Source: Inia geoffrensis
Lineage: Eukaryota > Chordata > Mammalia > Artiodactyla > Iniidae
DNA: 64,000 nucleotides
Direction: 5' to 3'
Assembly (NCBI GenBank): GCA_036417435.1
Contig: CM070899.1
Span: forward strand, 176,047,494-176,111,493
Position numbers and translations under genes: made by a program. Positions 47,556 to 59,039 of this stretch are shown here, in pieces. The stretch's first letter is position 1; every line of letters starts with the position of its first letter. Under the pieces are notes generated by a model, which was given only the letters and a program-made list of their open reading frames with translations, was not told the DNA's origin and made no database searches.

Positions 47556-50540
47556 TAACATTTTTTTTAATTGAGGTGAACTTCACATAACATAAAACTA
47601 ACCTTTTAAAAGTGAACAAGTAAGGAGCATTTAGTACATTCACAATGTTCTGCAATCACCATTTCCATCTAGCTCTGAAACATTTCATTACCCCAAAAGA
47701 AAATTCTGTACCCATTAAATATTCACTCTTATTCCCTGATTCCTCCCCACCTGACATGGTTGTCCATGACAACCACCAATCTGCATCCTGTCTCTACAGA
47801 TTTACATATCCTGAATACTTCATACAAATTGAGTCATACCATATGTGACCTTTTTCTTCTGGCTTCTTTCACTTAGCATAATGTTTTCAAGGTTCGTTCA
47901 CATTGTATGAGTACTTCATTCTTTCTATAGTGCAATAATATTCCATTGTATATATATACCACAACTTGTTTATCCATGCATCCATGGATGGACATTTGGT
48001 TTTTTCCCCAAATTGTGAACAGTGCTGCTATGAATATGTATGTACATATATTTGGTTGAATACCACTTTTCAGTTCTTTTGGGTAGGTATATATAATACC
48101 TAGGTGTGGAATGTCTGTGTCACGTGGTAATTCTGTTTAGCTTATTAGGGTACTGCCAAACTTTCCATTTTAGATTCCTACCAGCAATGTACCAGGGCTC
48201 CAATTTTTCCACATCCTTGGCAGAAAAATAACACTTCTTATATTCTGAATTTTTAAAATAATTATTATTATAGCCATAGCCATCCTAGTGGGTATAAAGT
48301 GGTATCCTCATTGTGGTTTTGATTTACATTTCCCTAATGATTAATGATGTTGAGCATCTTTTCATGTGCTCCATTGCCATTTACATGTCTTCTTTGGAGA
48401 AGTGTCTATTCAAGCCCTTTGTCCATATTTTAATTGGATTTTTTTGTCTTTTTGTTGTTGAGTTGTAAGAGTTCTTTATATATTCTGGATATTAGGCCCT
48501 TATCACATATATGAGTTGTGAAATTTTCTCCAATTCTATAGGTTATCTTTTCACTTTCTTGATAGTGTCCTTGGACATTAGCACAAAAGCTTTTAATTTT
48601 AATGAAGTCCAATTTATTTTTTTTCTTTTGTTGCTTGTACTTTTCATGCCATATCTAAGAATCTATTGCAAATCTAAGGCTATAGAGATTTACCATTATG
48701 GTTTTTTTGGTTTTTTTGGTGGTACGCGGGCCTCTCACTGTTGCAGCCTCTCCCGTTGCACAGCACAGGCTCCGGACGCACAGGCTCAGCGTCCGTGGCT
48801 CACGAGCCTAGCTGCTCCACAGCATGTGGGATCTTCCCGGACCAGGGCACAAACCCATGTCCCCTGTATTGGCAGGCGGACTCTCAACCACTGTGCCACC
48901 AGGGAAGCCCTTACCATTATGTTTTATTCTAAGAGTTTTATGATCTTAGCTCTATCTTTATATTATTGATCCATTTTGAATTAATTTTTATATATGGTGT
49001 GAAGTAGGGATCCAGCTTTATTTCTTTGCATGTGGACCAGTTATGCCAGAAGAATATGCCATTTGTTGAAGTTATGCCATTTGTTGAAGAGTGTGTCCTT
49101 TCCCCATTGAATGGTCTTAACACCCTTGTTAAAAATCAGTTGACCATAGATGTATGGGTTTATTTCTCAATTTTATTACATTGGTCTATACGTCTATCCT
49201 TATGTCAGTACCACTCTGTTTTGGTTACTGTAGCTTTGTAGTAAGTTTTGAAATTGGGATGTGTGAGTCCTTCAACTCTGTTCTTTTAAAATATGTATAT
49301 ATATCTTTTTTTTTTTTTTTTTGTCTTTTAACAGCCCCTTGCAATTCCATATGAGTTTGAGAACGAGCTTTCCCATTTCTGCAAAAATTATCATTGGAAT
49401 GTTGATAGAGATTGCATTGAATCTGTAAATCACTTTGGGCAGTGTTGATATCTTAACAATATTAAGTCTTCCATTCAATCAACATAGGTTGTCTTTCCAT
49501 TTATTTACAACTTCTTTAACTTCTTTAAGCAATGTTCTGTAGTTTTCAGTGTACAGGTCTTTCACCTCCTTGGTTAAGTTTATTCTAAATACTTTATCCT
49601 TTTGGATACTCCTGAGAATGAAACTGTTTTCTTAATTTCCTTGTCCAGCTGTTCATTGCTGATGTATAGAAACACAACTGTTCATATGTGTGTCTGTGCA
49701 TGTGTGTGTGTGTTGACCTCACACTTTTACAACTTTTCTGAAATTTGTCTGTTGGCTCTAGTTTCTTTCTTTTTTTTCTTTTTGGCACAGTCTTTGAGAT
49801 TTTTTATATATAGGATCATGTCATTGTAAATAGAGGTAGTTTTACTTCTTCCTTTCCAACTTGGATGCCTTTTTTTTCTTTTTCTTACCTAATTGCTCTG
49901 GCTAGAACTTCCAGCACATTGTTGAATAGTAGTGGTTAAAACAGTCATCCTCAGATAAATAAATAAATAAATAAAGTTATTTTTTTGAAAAACCAGTCAT
50001 CCTCATTCTGTTACTGATCTTCTGGGGAAAGTTTTCAGTCTTTCACCATTGAATACGATGCTAGCAATGTGTTCTTCACAAGTGCCCTTTATCATGTTGA
50101 GAAAGTACCCTTCTGTTCCTAGTTTTTTGAGTATTTTTATCATGAAAGTGTCTTAGATTTTGCCAAATGCCTTCTCTGTATCAATTGAGATGATCATGTA
50201 GAGTTTCACCTTCATCCTATTAATGTGGTATGTTTTGTTGATTCATTTTCTTATGTTGAACCACCTTGCATTCCTGGGATGCTTCCCAAATTGTCATAGT
50301 GTATAATCCTTTTAATAAGCTGTTGGATTTGGTTTGCTAGTATTTTGTTGAGGATTTTTGAATCTATATTTATAAGGAATATTTGTCTGTAGTTTTCTTT
50401 GTGGTATCTTTGTGCGGCTTTAGTATCAGAGTAATACTTGCTTATTGTATGAGTTAGTAAATGTTTCCTCTTCTATTTTTCAGAAGAGTTTGAAAGCAAT
50501 TGGTATTATTTCTTTAAATGTGTGGTAGAAACAATGTGGT
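47556..50540 (-). mobile_element. L1, 3' UTR and ORF2 C-terminal half
   Basis: Read in reverse it is a long L1: the 3' UTR (TTGAGGTGAACTTCACATAA) is followed by ORF2 complement phrases CATTGTATATATATACCACA, TTGATTTACATTTCCCTAAT, GCATTGAATCTGTAAATCAC, AGTGTACAGGTCTTTCACCT and AACCACCTTGCATTCCTGGG. Many stops and indels. A CHR SINE is inserted at 48701-48910, and a T-rich run (about 49304-49322) interrupts it again. Confidence 0.88.
48701..48910 (-). mobile_element. CHR SINE, ~200-bp subfamily, nested in L1
   Basis: A reverse short-subfamily copy with an 11-bp target duplication TTACCATTATG at 48690-48700 and 48911-48921. B-box complement GGGCACAAACC, that is GGTTTGTGCCC, with the subfamily T. 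Confidence 0.95.
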
Positions 50541-51690
50541 TTTTAATTGTATTTCCCTATTGTTTAAAGATGTTGAGCATCTTTTCATAGGTTTATTGGC
50601 CATTTTTACATCATCTTTTGTGAAAGCCTGTTCAAGGTTTTTGTCCATTTTCCTGTTGGTATTCTGTCCTTTTCTTTAATTAATTAATTTTTGGCTGAGT
50701 TGGGTCTTCGTTGCTGCATGTGGGCTTTCTCTAGTTGAGGTGAGTGGGGGGTTACTATTTGTTGTGGTGTGTGGGCTTCTCATTGCGGAGCATGGGCTCT
50801 AGGCATGTGGGCTTCAGTAGCTGTGGCATGCAGGCTTCAGTAGTTGTGGCTCGTGGGCTCCAGAGTGCAGGCTCAGTAGTTGTGGTGCACAGGCTTAGTT
50901 GCTCGGCGGCATGTGGGGATCTTCCTGGACCAGGGATCGAACCCATGTCCCCTGTATTGGCAGGCGGATTCTTTAACCACTGTGCCACCAGGGAAGTCCC
51001 TGTCCTTTTCTTGATTTGTAGTTTTTATATGTTCTGGATGAGACCTTTGTCAATATGTGTACTGTTATATCTTCTCCCACTCTATAGTTTGCCTTCTCAT
51101 TCTCTTAAGGGTATCTTTTGGTGAACAAAATTCTTAATTTAATATAGTCTTATTTGTCATATTTTCCTTTTGTGGTTAGCCCTATTTGTGTTGTGGGTAA
51201 GCCATCTTTGCTTACTCCAATGTCATGAATATTTCTCCTGTGATTTCTTCTGAAAGCTCTGTAATTTTACCTTTAACATGCAATCTACCTGTTCCTTATT
51301 TTTGTGTAAGATGTGAGACAAGGGTTAAGATATTTTTTTTTCCACTTAGATATCCAATTGACCCAGCACCAATCCTTTTCCTACTGGCCTGCAGTGTCCA
51401 CCTTGGTCAAAAATTAGGTAATTGTACATGTATGGGTCTTTTTCTGGATTCTTCATTCTGTTCTATGTGGTGGTTTGTCTATCTATACAGGAATACCACA
51501 TTGTCCTAATTACTATAGCTTTGTAATATAAATCCTAGTATTTGAAAGTGAAACCTTCTTCCTCCTCCAACCTTGTTCTTTAAGATTGCCTTGGGTATTG
51601 TTCACCCTTTGCATTTCCATATTAATTTTAGAATCAGCTTCTCAATTTCTACAAAGCAAAAAGTCAAAGCTAACTGGGATTTGGATTGGG
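50541..51690 (-). mobile_element. L1 ORF2 fragment (third stacked piece)
   Basis: It restarts at an ORF2 position already passed by the previous L1: TTGAGCATCTTTTCATAGG here repeats the motif of 48350-48364. It is therefore a separate element. Later text: TGTTCTGGATGAGACCTTTG, TTGCCTTCTCATTCTCTTAA, TCAGCTTCTCAATTTCTACA. Interrupted by a SINE at 50677-50999. Confidence 0.8.
50677..50999 (-). mobile_element. CHR SINE, long subfamily, nested in L1
   Basis: A reverse long copy with a 13-bp exact target duplication CTGTCCTTTTCTT at 50664-50676 and 51000-51012. Body somewhat diverged (GGATCGAACCC B-box complement). Confidence 0.95.
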
Positions 51691-52084
51691 AGGTGTGCTG
51701 TTCATAGGGCTTTGGAAGCTCAAGAAAAAGAAAGGACACATCTAGAATTTAGGAAGGAGATCAGAAGAAACATTGCGTATTCAGTTAATATTTGTTCAGT
51801 GCCTGATTTTGGGCATGCCCTCTGTGAGGTGTGGTAGTGTGTGGAGAGACACTGATAAACAAGACACTACCTACACTTAAGGGGCATTCTAGTGGATCTC
51901 TGAATTCCTCACGGAGACTCTCCATAGAATTGATGCAGTCTGTGTGTTGCTTTATAATCATGACAGTTTTATAATGGGTGAGACCAGACACCTGCTGAGG
52001 CATTTTATGATCATTTGTAAATGTCTTCCTGATGAAACTGGGAGCTTTTCAAGTCCTCATGAGGTTCACTTAGGAAACAGAAGC

Positions 52085-52320
52085 TCAGAGTTTACTGAAT
52101 TCTTAATATGTGCCACTGAGTATCTTAGAGATTTTATTTAATTCTCATGACAACATCACCCAACAATGAGGTAAATATTATCCCCATTTTTACAGATGAA
52201 GAAACTGAGTCTTAAAGGGGTTGAGTACTTTTCCCAAGATCATACAACAAGTATATTACAGATCTAGGGTTGAAACCCAGATCTTCCTGATTCCAAAGCC
52301 AGTGCTCTTAACCACTATAA
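52085..52320 (-). mobile_element. MIR SINE
   Basis: Clear MIR complement: TATCCCCATTTTTACAGATG, AAGAAACTGAGTCTTAAAGG, CCAAGATCATACAACAAGTA, CCAAAGCCAGTGCTCTTAAC. Confidence 0.85.
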
Positions 52321-52329
52321 ATCAAAAAT

Positions 52330-52785
52330 AGAAATGATATAAAATGACTTATCCCTATGATTTAATTCCTTGCAGCAGATCTGTATGTGCAATGTTATAA
52401 CAGAAGAGCCATGATATGAATGGAATCTTCAACAAAGACATATGTGAATTTGTTGGTGTTTCTACAGTGCTTTGGGGGTGGGGTGGGGGGGTAGGGGGAG
52501 ACAAAGTATCCAGAGTGATAGGGAAATTAGGATCAGTTATCTGGTCAGGTTGGGGCTGAATGGAGTAAAAATCCAAGCAGTTTTGAAGGATGGGACATTG
52601 GTATTACATGGTGCAGGTAACTATGGTCACCTGGCATAAAGTGCTCTTTCATACAAGGCACTGAGAAACCCAAGGCCTATTCGCAATAAACAGCATAAAA
52701 GATGTGAAGGATTCAAAGACTGCAGGGCAGAATAGGTGCTTCTAATGGTATTGGAGAGCTTAAAGAAAGAAAATTGATTTTGTCA
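52330..52785. other. Intergenic, nothing recognised
   Basis: No gene or repeat. A G-rich tract near 52470-52500 has several GGGG runs. Confidence 0.35.
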
Positions 52786-52789
52786 GGGA

Positions 52790-53180
52790 CTCAAACTAGG
52801 GACTTTCTATGATTTTTCTTAAAGAATCTCTTATCTATTGTGCAGCAGGGCTGATAGACCTCAAAACAAATGCTGAGACTACTGAAAATTGAACATCCAC
52901 TTAGATCTTGTGAGTTGTCTAATTTCAGTACCAGGTGAAGTACCAGCCTCACCAGATCCCGCATGTTCAAGTTGAGATGCTGAGTAAGAAAGTGTAGGAC
53001 TTGAGAACTGAAGTATGAATACATGGGAGGATTAGAAAAACTCAGAATAAACGGCAGCTCCAACCCCATGGAGCTTCCCTTGCCGACTGAAGCGGATGAC
53101 TCTTCTTGCCTTGCTTGAAGACTCTGTAAAGACCTGATCTGAGAAATATTTTCTCCATGCCTTACCTCCTCCACCCATCA
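52790..53180 (-). mobile_element. Possible endogenous-retrovirus-like internal relic
   Basis: A 127-codon minus-strand open frame with a gag-like feel, reminiscent of internal regions of old MaLR/ERVL elements. I base this on general resemblance only. No protease, polymerase or LTR boundary can be tied to it. Broken and non-functional if real. Confidence 0.25.
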
Positions 53181-53189
53181 CTGTGTCTA

Positions 53190-53430
53190 TCTCTATGTCT
53201 ATCTAGCTATATGGTTACATATATATGTATGTGTGCTTATGGGTGTGTATATATAACTATATATAGTTACACATACATATATAACTGTACACATATATAC
53301 ATATGTAACGATATGTAGTTATACAAACATATATAATTATATATACATAAGTAACTATATATGTCATATATGAAATACATATATTAGTATATAGAATATA
53401 TATAGTAGGTAATAACATGTATTATATACA
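53190..53430. repeat. AT-rich microsatellite (TATA/CATA-type)
   Basis: About 240 bp of interrupted TATG, TATA and ACATA repeats with several self-complementary TATATA blocks. Likely length-variable; it can form cruciforms. Confidence 0.8.
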
Positions 53431-53559
53431 TCCTATCATGCCTTGGAGGAGATAGGCTATAATAACAAAATCCAATAAAAGAAGTACCAACTATACATCA
53501 AAAGAATTGTAGGATTATGCTAATTTATATTGGTAAACTTTGGAAATGGATTCTGAGGG

Positions 53560-54110
53560 TGTTAGGCTAAGACTAAGGGACAGAATTCTAAGTCAGACTG
53601 AATTTATTGGGTGTATTGACACCAGCAGCTGGGAATGGGTCTAATGGTTTTCCCGGTTGGTTGACTGAAACCTGGCTAAGTAAAGTTGAGATACCAGAAA
53701 TTCCTTGATATAATGTCAAGGAATAATACGAATAGCAGAGAGAGAAAAATGTTGGAGTGGATTAATCATGCAGAGGCTGCTCTCATAACACCTAACTGTG
53801 TCCCCTTAGAGGGTCCAGAGATACACCTTGGTGAGGGGGGTACCAACATCGAAGAACAAGTGAATGAACATTGTACTGGCTGTCTGATGTAGCCTGGGCA
53901 TGTGTTGGTTGAAATGGGCTCCTGATTTCATTCCCCGATGAACTCACAATGGGAGTCCCAAGGTCCCAGGGTAGTATCTATCACCAGGGCAAGGTGTGTG
54001 TGGCAGCAGAATGGGAGTGGTAAATAGAGTGAACCCTACAAGGATTTTTGTTAGCGGCTATTTCAGTATCCAGTCCCTAGAACCAAAGTAGGTAGTCAGC
54101 CCATGAAGGG
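53560..54110. other. Possible endogenous-retrovirus-like relic
   Basis: Sequence around 53600-53900 (68-codon open frame) suggests a decayed internal segment of an old LTR element, next to the relic at 52.8-53.2 kb. The assignment is weak and the strand not settled. No functional gene. Confidence 0.2.
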
Positions 54111-54489
54111 CCTATTTGATCTAAATAACAAACATCTTCCGAGTCTGGTGTAAGGGACATGCTCTGAGCCTTGGCGGTGGGATTTCAGAGCCACTCACCT
54201 GATTCCTGAACCCGAGTTGGTTCAGTGACCCAGAGTGTCTGCACTGAAGGGGGAGTGAGGACCCATGGAGGAAAAACGTGCCGCAAAGACACACATATGT
54301 ACTGTGAATCTTCCTCCTGGGCTTTCCCAAAAGTACCTGCGGGTCATTGATCAGGGGAAGAGTACGCTGTAAAGGCAAATACCTAGATGTTTGGGGGATT
54401 ATTGGAAACTGGCTCAGAACTAACTCTAATTCCTGAATGAAATTGTGGTTTACAGGATAGAAAGAGATTGTTCCCTTACTTCCTTTAAT

Positions 54490-54780
54490 CTTAGCTGGAA
54501 TACAGCCTTCCCTGGCCACCCTATTTAAGAGTGCAAACACCTCCCCATCTAGAACTCCCTATCCCCCTTCCTTGACTTATATTTTGCTCCATGGAATTTG
54601 TTGCCTTCTAAGGTACTGTATTATTTAGTTAGTTTATTGTCTGTTACTTCCTTTTAGAACATAAGCTCCACGAAGGCAAGGATTTTTGTCTGTTTTGTTT
54701 CTTGCTGTGTCCCATGCAGCTAGAACAATGCCTTGCATAGAATCGACACCTACAATGCAGTTACTGAATAAATTAAAATG
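54490..54780 (+). mobile_element. L2 LINE 3' end
   Basis: A good L2 end: TTCCCTGGCCACCCTATTTA, AGAACATAAGCTCCACGAAG, TTTTTGTCTGTTTTGTTTCT, AGCTAGAACAATGCCTTGCA, CAGTTACTGAATAAAT. Confidence 0.85.
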
Positions 54781-54784
54781 AGAA

Positions 54785-56100
54785 ATAAAGTTTTGATCTG
54801 TGTTTGCCTCACATAAGCCCAGTAGGACCCTGATTTCATTCATCTGTTGCTAAGTGCATAAAGGAATAGATGAACTGAAAGACGGAAAGAGTGACTCCTT
54901 TTCATAGCAAGCAGGAAGGACCACATTCAGATCCCTTGGAGTATTCCCTGTTTGTCCCTCTACACCAACAAGTCACCAAAGAGCAATTCCCCATACCTGA
55001 GGGGTCACAGAGATAAAGGTCATCATAACAAACCTAACAGGTGCAGGGATATGATTCTTCTCACATCACCATTTAAGTCACCTGTACAGTCAGTGAGGCT
55101 GATAGACATTTGAAAAAGACAGCATATTATCAAAAATTTAATTCAATCAAAAATTTGGAGAAGTAGACAGTGAACTGATATCCATGGGATTCACTTATGC
55201 ATCACTCAGAAGTAGCCGGCCTTATGGAATGGTGGAACAATACGTGTTCTTGATAGATTGGTGTGCTCTCTCATGGGATGCAGCAAATGCTCTTAACCAG
55301 CAACCAATTCTCCCTCAACCAAAGGGGTGAAATACACAGCTGGGCAGATGCTTGTTACTCTTTTTTGCTACTCGATATCTGAACTCTTTCTCTGTATTTG
55401 CAGAACCCTTCACTTTATGACCACATTTTAAGATGAAAATATGAAACACTTCTTTTTTTCATATTCTGTGCACCTAAGTGAGAGCTATTAGTCAGATGCA
55501 TCTACCAGTTCAAAGTCTTGGGAACCAGCAACACAAAAGACACAAGGGTCATGGTGCTCTGGTGACAGATGCCAACTGTGGCTGTTTCCTGAACCATCAA
55601 AGGGCACTAGTTCCAGCAGGACCCTCCTGTGCCCAGTCAGTGACAGGATCTGCACCCAGCTATCCTGTGTGCCATCAGCTATTCTGTGTGCAGTGCTATC
55701 TTCCATGGAGCAGTGCTGTGGGTGATATGGGGTGGTGTTTCCTGGCTGGGTGGCCACCATGCAGTGGTGTGCTGGAGCCAGCTTTCCCCACTTGTAAAAG
55801 GTGATTGCTAAATTTTCAGGAATTTTGTGAGCCAGTCATTAAATGTAATATTAAATATTAAATTATATAAACTTACAATTAAATAAATTATATATAAAAA
55901 AGATAAACTCAAAACTCATCCTTTTCTAATTATTTTACTATATTTTACTGTTATCTATGGACTTTAAGCTTATTTACATCTATTGCATCTGCATCATACA
56001 TTTCTTCCCGATTCCATGTTCACTGACATCACACTGGAAGCTTGGACATCAGCCATCTTGGGAGTATTTACACTATGGGAACTGGCAAGCACCAGAAATC
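54785..56100. other. Intergenic, nothing recognised
   Basis: No gene supported. A 108-codon open frame at 55478-55804 has an overlapping frame of similar length on the other strand and no known domain. Confidence 0.35.
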
Positions 56101-56119
56101 AAGGCTTGATTTGTTATTT

Positions 56120-56341
56120 GTTTGTTTGTTTGTTTGTTTTGTTTTGTTTTCTTGCGGTACGCGGGCCTCTTACTGCTGTGGCCTATCCCGTTGAGCACAG
56201 ACTCCGGACACGCAAGCCCAGCGGCCATGGCTCACGGGCTCAGCCGCTCCGCGGCATGTGGGATCCTCCCGAACCGGGGCACGAACCCGCGTCCCCTGCA
56301 TCGGCAGGCGGACTCTCAACCACTGCGCCACCAGGGAAGCC
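56120..56341 (-). mobile_element. CHR SINE, ~200-bp subfamily
   Basis: A reverse short-subfamily copy with a 15-bp target duplication CTTGATTTGTTATTT at 56105-56119 and 56342-56356. The tail has become a (TTTG)n microsatellite. B-box complement GGGCACGAACC, that is GGTTCGTGCCC. Confidence 0.96.
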
Positions 56342-56359
56342 CTTGATTTGTTATTTTGT

Positions 56360-57195
56360 TGTCTAGAATTTGATTGTCTAGAACTTAAGTGATGGAAAGA
56401 TGTTAATACAAATCAAAAGTGTGTCATGTTTATAACCATTACTTGTAAATAACAGAGAAATTAAGAAAACATGTTTTTTCCCAGAGAGCTGGTTTCACTC
56501 CCCAAAAGCTTCATTCTCTGATCTTCCCAGAGATTCTGAGAGCAATCTACTATCCTTTTAAAAAAATCTTTTTCTGAAGAAATCAGAGTATGTTTCTAGA
56601 GACTAAGAAAACTGATGAATATACTATTTGTAACGGGATAGTACCTCTTCAGTAGCATGTAACAAAAATCTCTACCATGAGTCTACAGTGTTCAAGGGAA
56701 GGCAGGACTCTGCCACTGAGCCTCAGCTTGTAACAAGAACATTCCAATCCTTTGAACAGTAGTTCAATTCCTGTTTTAAAACTGTTCATCTTTCTACACA
56801 TCCCAATTTAGCGGCAACATCTCTTCCGCATCTTATAACATACACCTGGTGTCCCCAAACACAAGTTTATATTTTGATGTAGGGCTATTTTACATATTTT
56901 TGAGGAATTGAGCTACTCTATTAAAAGTCACAAACATTTACTGAGTACCTACTACTTACTGTGGCAGCAGCTGTTGAAGAATAAAGAGAAGTTTCGTGTG
57001 GTCCTTGAAGAACTTTATCATTCAGTACTAGAGATGACACATACACAACGGCTGTAATTCAAAATGAAATGTTAGGAAACATAAAAGGGGTTCAAATTTC
57101 TGTGAAACCTAATTTCAGCAAGATAACAACTAAGCAGTCATACCATCTATAACAATAAGCCAAGCTTGATAATGTGTCATCAAAATAAAAGTCTT
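56360..57195. other. Intergenic, one weak repeat trace
   Basis: An old repeat trace lies at 56930-57070 (CAAACATTTACTGAGTACCT). Otherwise nothing is recognised. Confidence 0.35.
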
Positions 57196-57199
57196 AATT

Positions 57200-57885
57200 G
57201 TTTTTTTCAACGTGAGAGAGAGGAACCGGACAGACCTGGGCTTGAGAAGCTCCCCGGCAATTTGCTTGCTCTATGTACCAGTTAATAGTTCAACCAGGGA
57301 AGCAGGACCGCTAGGAGTGATATGGACCAAGGGGTTCATTACAGGGATTAGACATTATACGACGGTGGGAGAAGATGTGATAGCAGAGGTCTGTGAAGGA
57401 AGGGGAAGGTGGAGGATCAGATAAAGTCACTAACCTGTGAACATGAATGGGAGCCTATCGAGGGCTCTCCGGAAGGCCAACTCCTCTGCTGCTGGCCCCG
57501 AAGTCACCTGCCTGCAGAGCGGCAAGGCAGGCTGTGGGGAAGGAAAGCTGGAGGCAAAGTGGTGGGAGACAAGCACACCTGCTTGTAGTAACACAGTGTG
57601 TTGGCTTTATACATGTCTCTCGCTGTGTCTAATCCGGCCCAGGATCGAGAGCACCTGAAGGAGGAGATTGGCCGATGCTGAGGGAGCTGCGGCCTCAAGC
57701 CAACAGGGTGAGCCAACAAGGACAGCAGCAGCAGCCTGCTTTGAGGGTAATGCTGCCGGCTTCACCCTGCATTTCAAAATGTCGCACAGATTTCTCCTGG
57801 GGCCAACTTTAGACAGGAACCATACAAGTCAAGGAATTTGGAGAAACGTAATTGCAGTTTAGCTAAACTGACACAGTATCAAGCC
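57200..57885 (+). mobile_element. Possible ancient LTR or other old repeat
   Basis: The right half (TGCATTTCAAAATGTCGCAC; TTCTCCTGGGGCCAACTTTA; CAAGTCAAGGAATTTGGAGA; TATCAAGCCACCATTCT) resembles a known old mammalian repeat. I think it is an LTR, but this is from memory. Confidence 0.35.
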
Positions 57886-57909
57886 ACCATTCTATGTTAC
57901 CTCAAGTAA

Positions 57910-58040
57910 AACCACCTTAGCGTCGGTTTCCTCATTTGGGAAAAGGAAGTAATTGGGGATAGTGTAACAACTGGGAGAGTTGTGGTGAGGCTGCATATCT
58001 CAAGGCATAGTTCATAGTATCTAGTATGTAGTCAATGACT
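57910..58040 (+). mobile_element. MIR fragment
   Basis: MIR 3' half: GTCGGTTTCCTCATTTGGGA, then TTGTGGTGAGGCTGCATATC and CATAGTATCTAGTATGTAGT. Confidence 0.6.
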
Positions 58041-58529
58041 TATCTTATGAAACAGATCATTTTACGGTCTTTAATGCCAGTTTTATAGTATTTCCCTCTA
58101 TATTTCAAATTACCCTCTTTTGATGAAATTACCACAATGATTTGCTTTTTTTTAAAAGAAATTATATTTAATTTTCTTGAAATATATTTCAAAATTGTAT
58201 GTCATTTTCCTTTGGATAGAAATGATTTTTAATTTTATTGAGAGTAAAACTCATATGCAGTTAACATTTATATTTATGGCCCCAAACTTGAAAATAAGTA
58301 TATGATTTAGCCACCAACAGCCTGGTCTTCAACCTATACTGATAAGAATTTTTAGATCCCTCCAAAATAATTGTGATCCTCTCTGATCTATAAATTCCAA
58401 TTAGTATAGGCTGAATACCAGGCTGTTGAGACAAACTTATGCCAAAAAACAACAACAAAAATATTCCTTATTCATCAGAAATTCTCATTTAACTGAGCAT
58501 CCTATATTTTATATGGCAACCCTCTCTGA

Positions 58530-59020
58530 TTCTCCATTCTTCTAAGGAACCCTGATCTCACTAATCCAAAAATCTCTTCTACTGTTCTACCCTCTCATAC
58601 TATTTTTGCTGTCAATTCCCATAGCAATTCACTTCACACTCAATATATCTCAAGATGAAGCATGACCTTAACCTCTAAAAGGGCTACCTTTTCCATCATG
58701 TCATGTCTGTCTACACTCTTGACATTCTTCTCATCTCTTCAGATAGAATCTTGGGTTCATTTGTGAGTACCCCTCTCCATCTTTACCAACTTCCAGACAC
58801 GACTAAATTCTGTCAATTCCTTCTTTAAAGTGACTTCCAAGTGCTCCTTTCCTCTTCCTTTTTACTGCCACCACCCCTCCCCTGACTGTCATCTGCTAAA
58901 TAGTCCCTTTAAGCCCAGTCTCCTTTTTTGATCCTGTCTGAATCCTACTCATCTTCCTAAAACACTGCTGTCTCACTGTTCTCTGCTCCTCAAGAACTAC
59001 AGCTGCTTGCTCTTGTCTAT
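58530..59020 (+). mobile_element. L2 LINE fragment
   Basis: L2-like, pyrimidine-rich text: AAATTCTGTCAATTCCTTCT, TCTTCCTAAAACACTGCTGT, TCCTCAAGAACTACAGCTGC. Confidence 0.5.
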
Positions 59021-59039
59021 TGTATTAAGTACCGTAACT

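Noticed and set aside
53190..53430. Apparent regular repeat array
   Set aside because: It is an AT microsatellite with irregular units. There are no equal-length spacers as in a CRISPR array, and the genome is mammalian.
52790..54110. A possible retroviral gene remnant
   Set aside because: As a functional gene this is rejected: only short broken frames remain and no LTR pair or polymerase motif is seen. It is kept only as a low-confidence relic.
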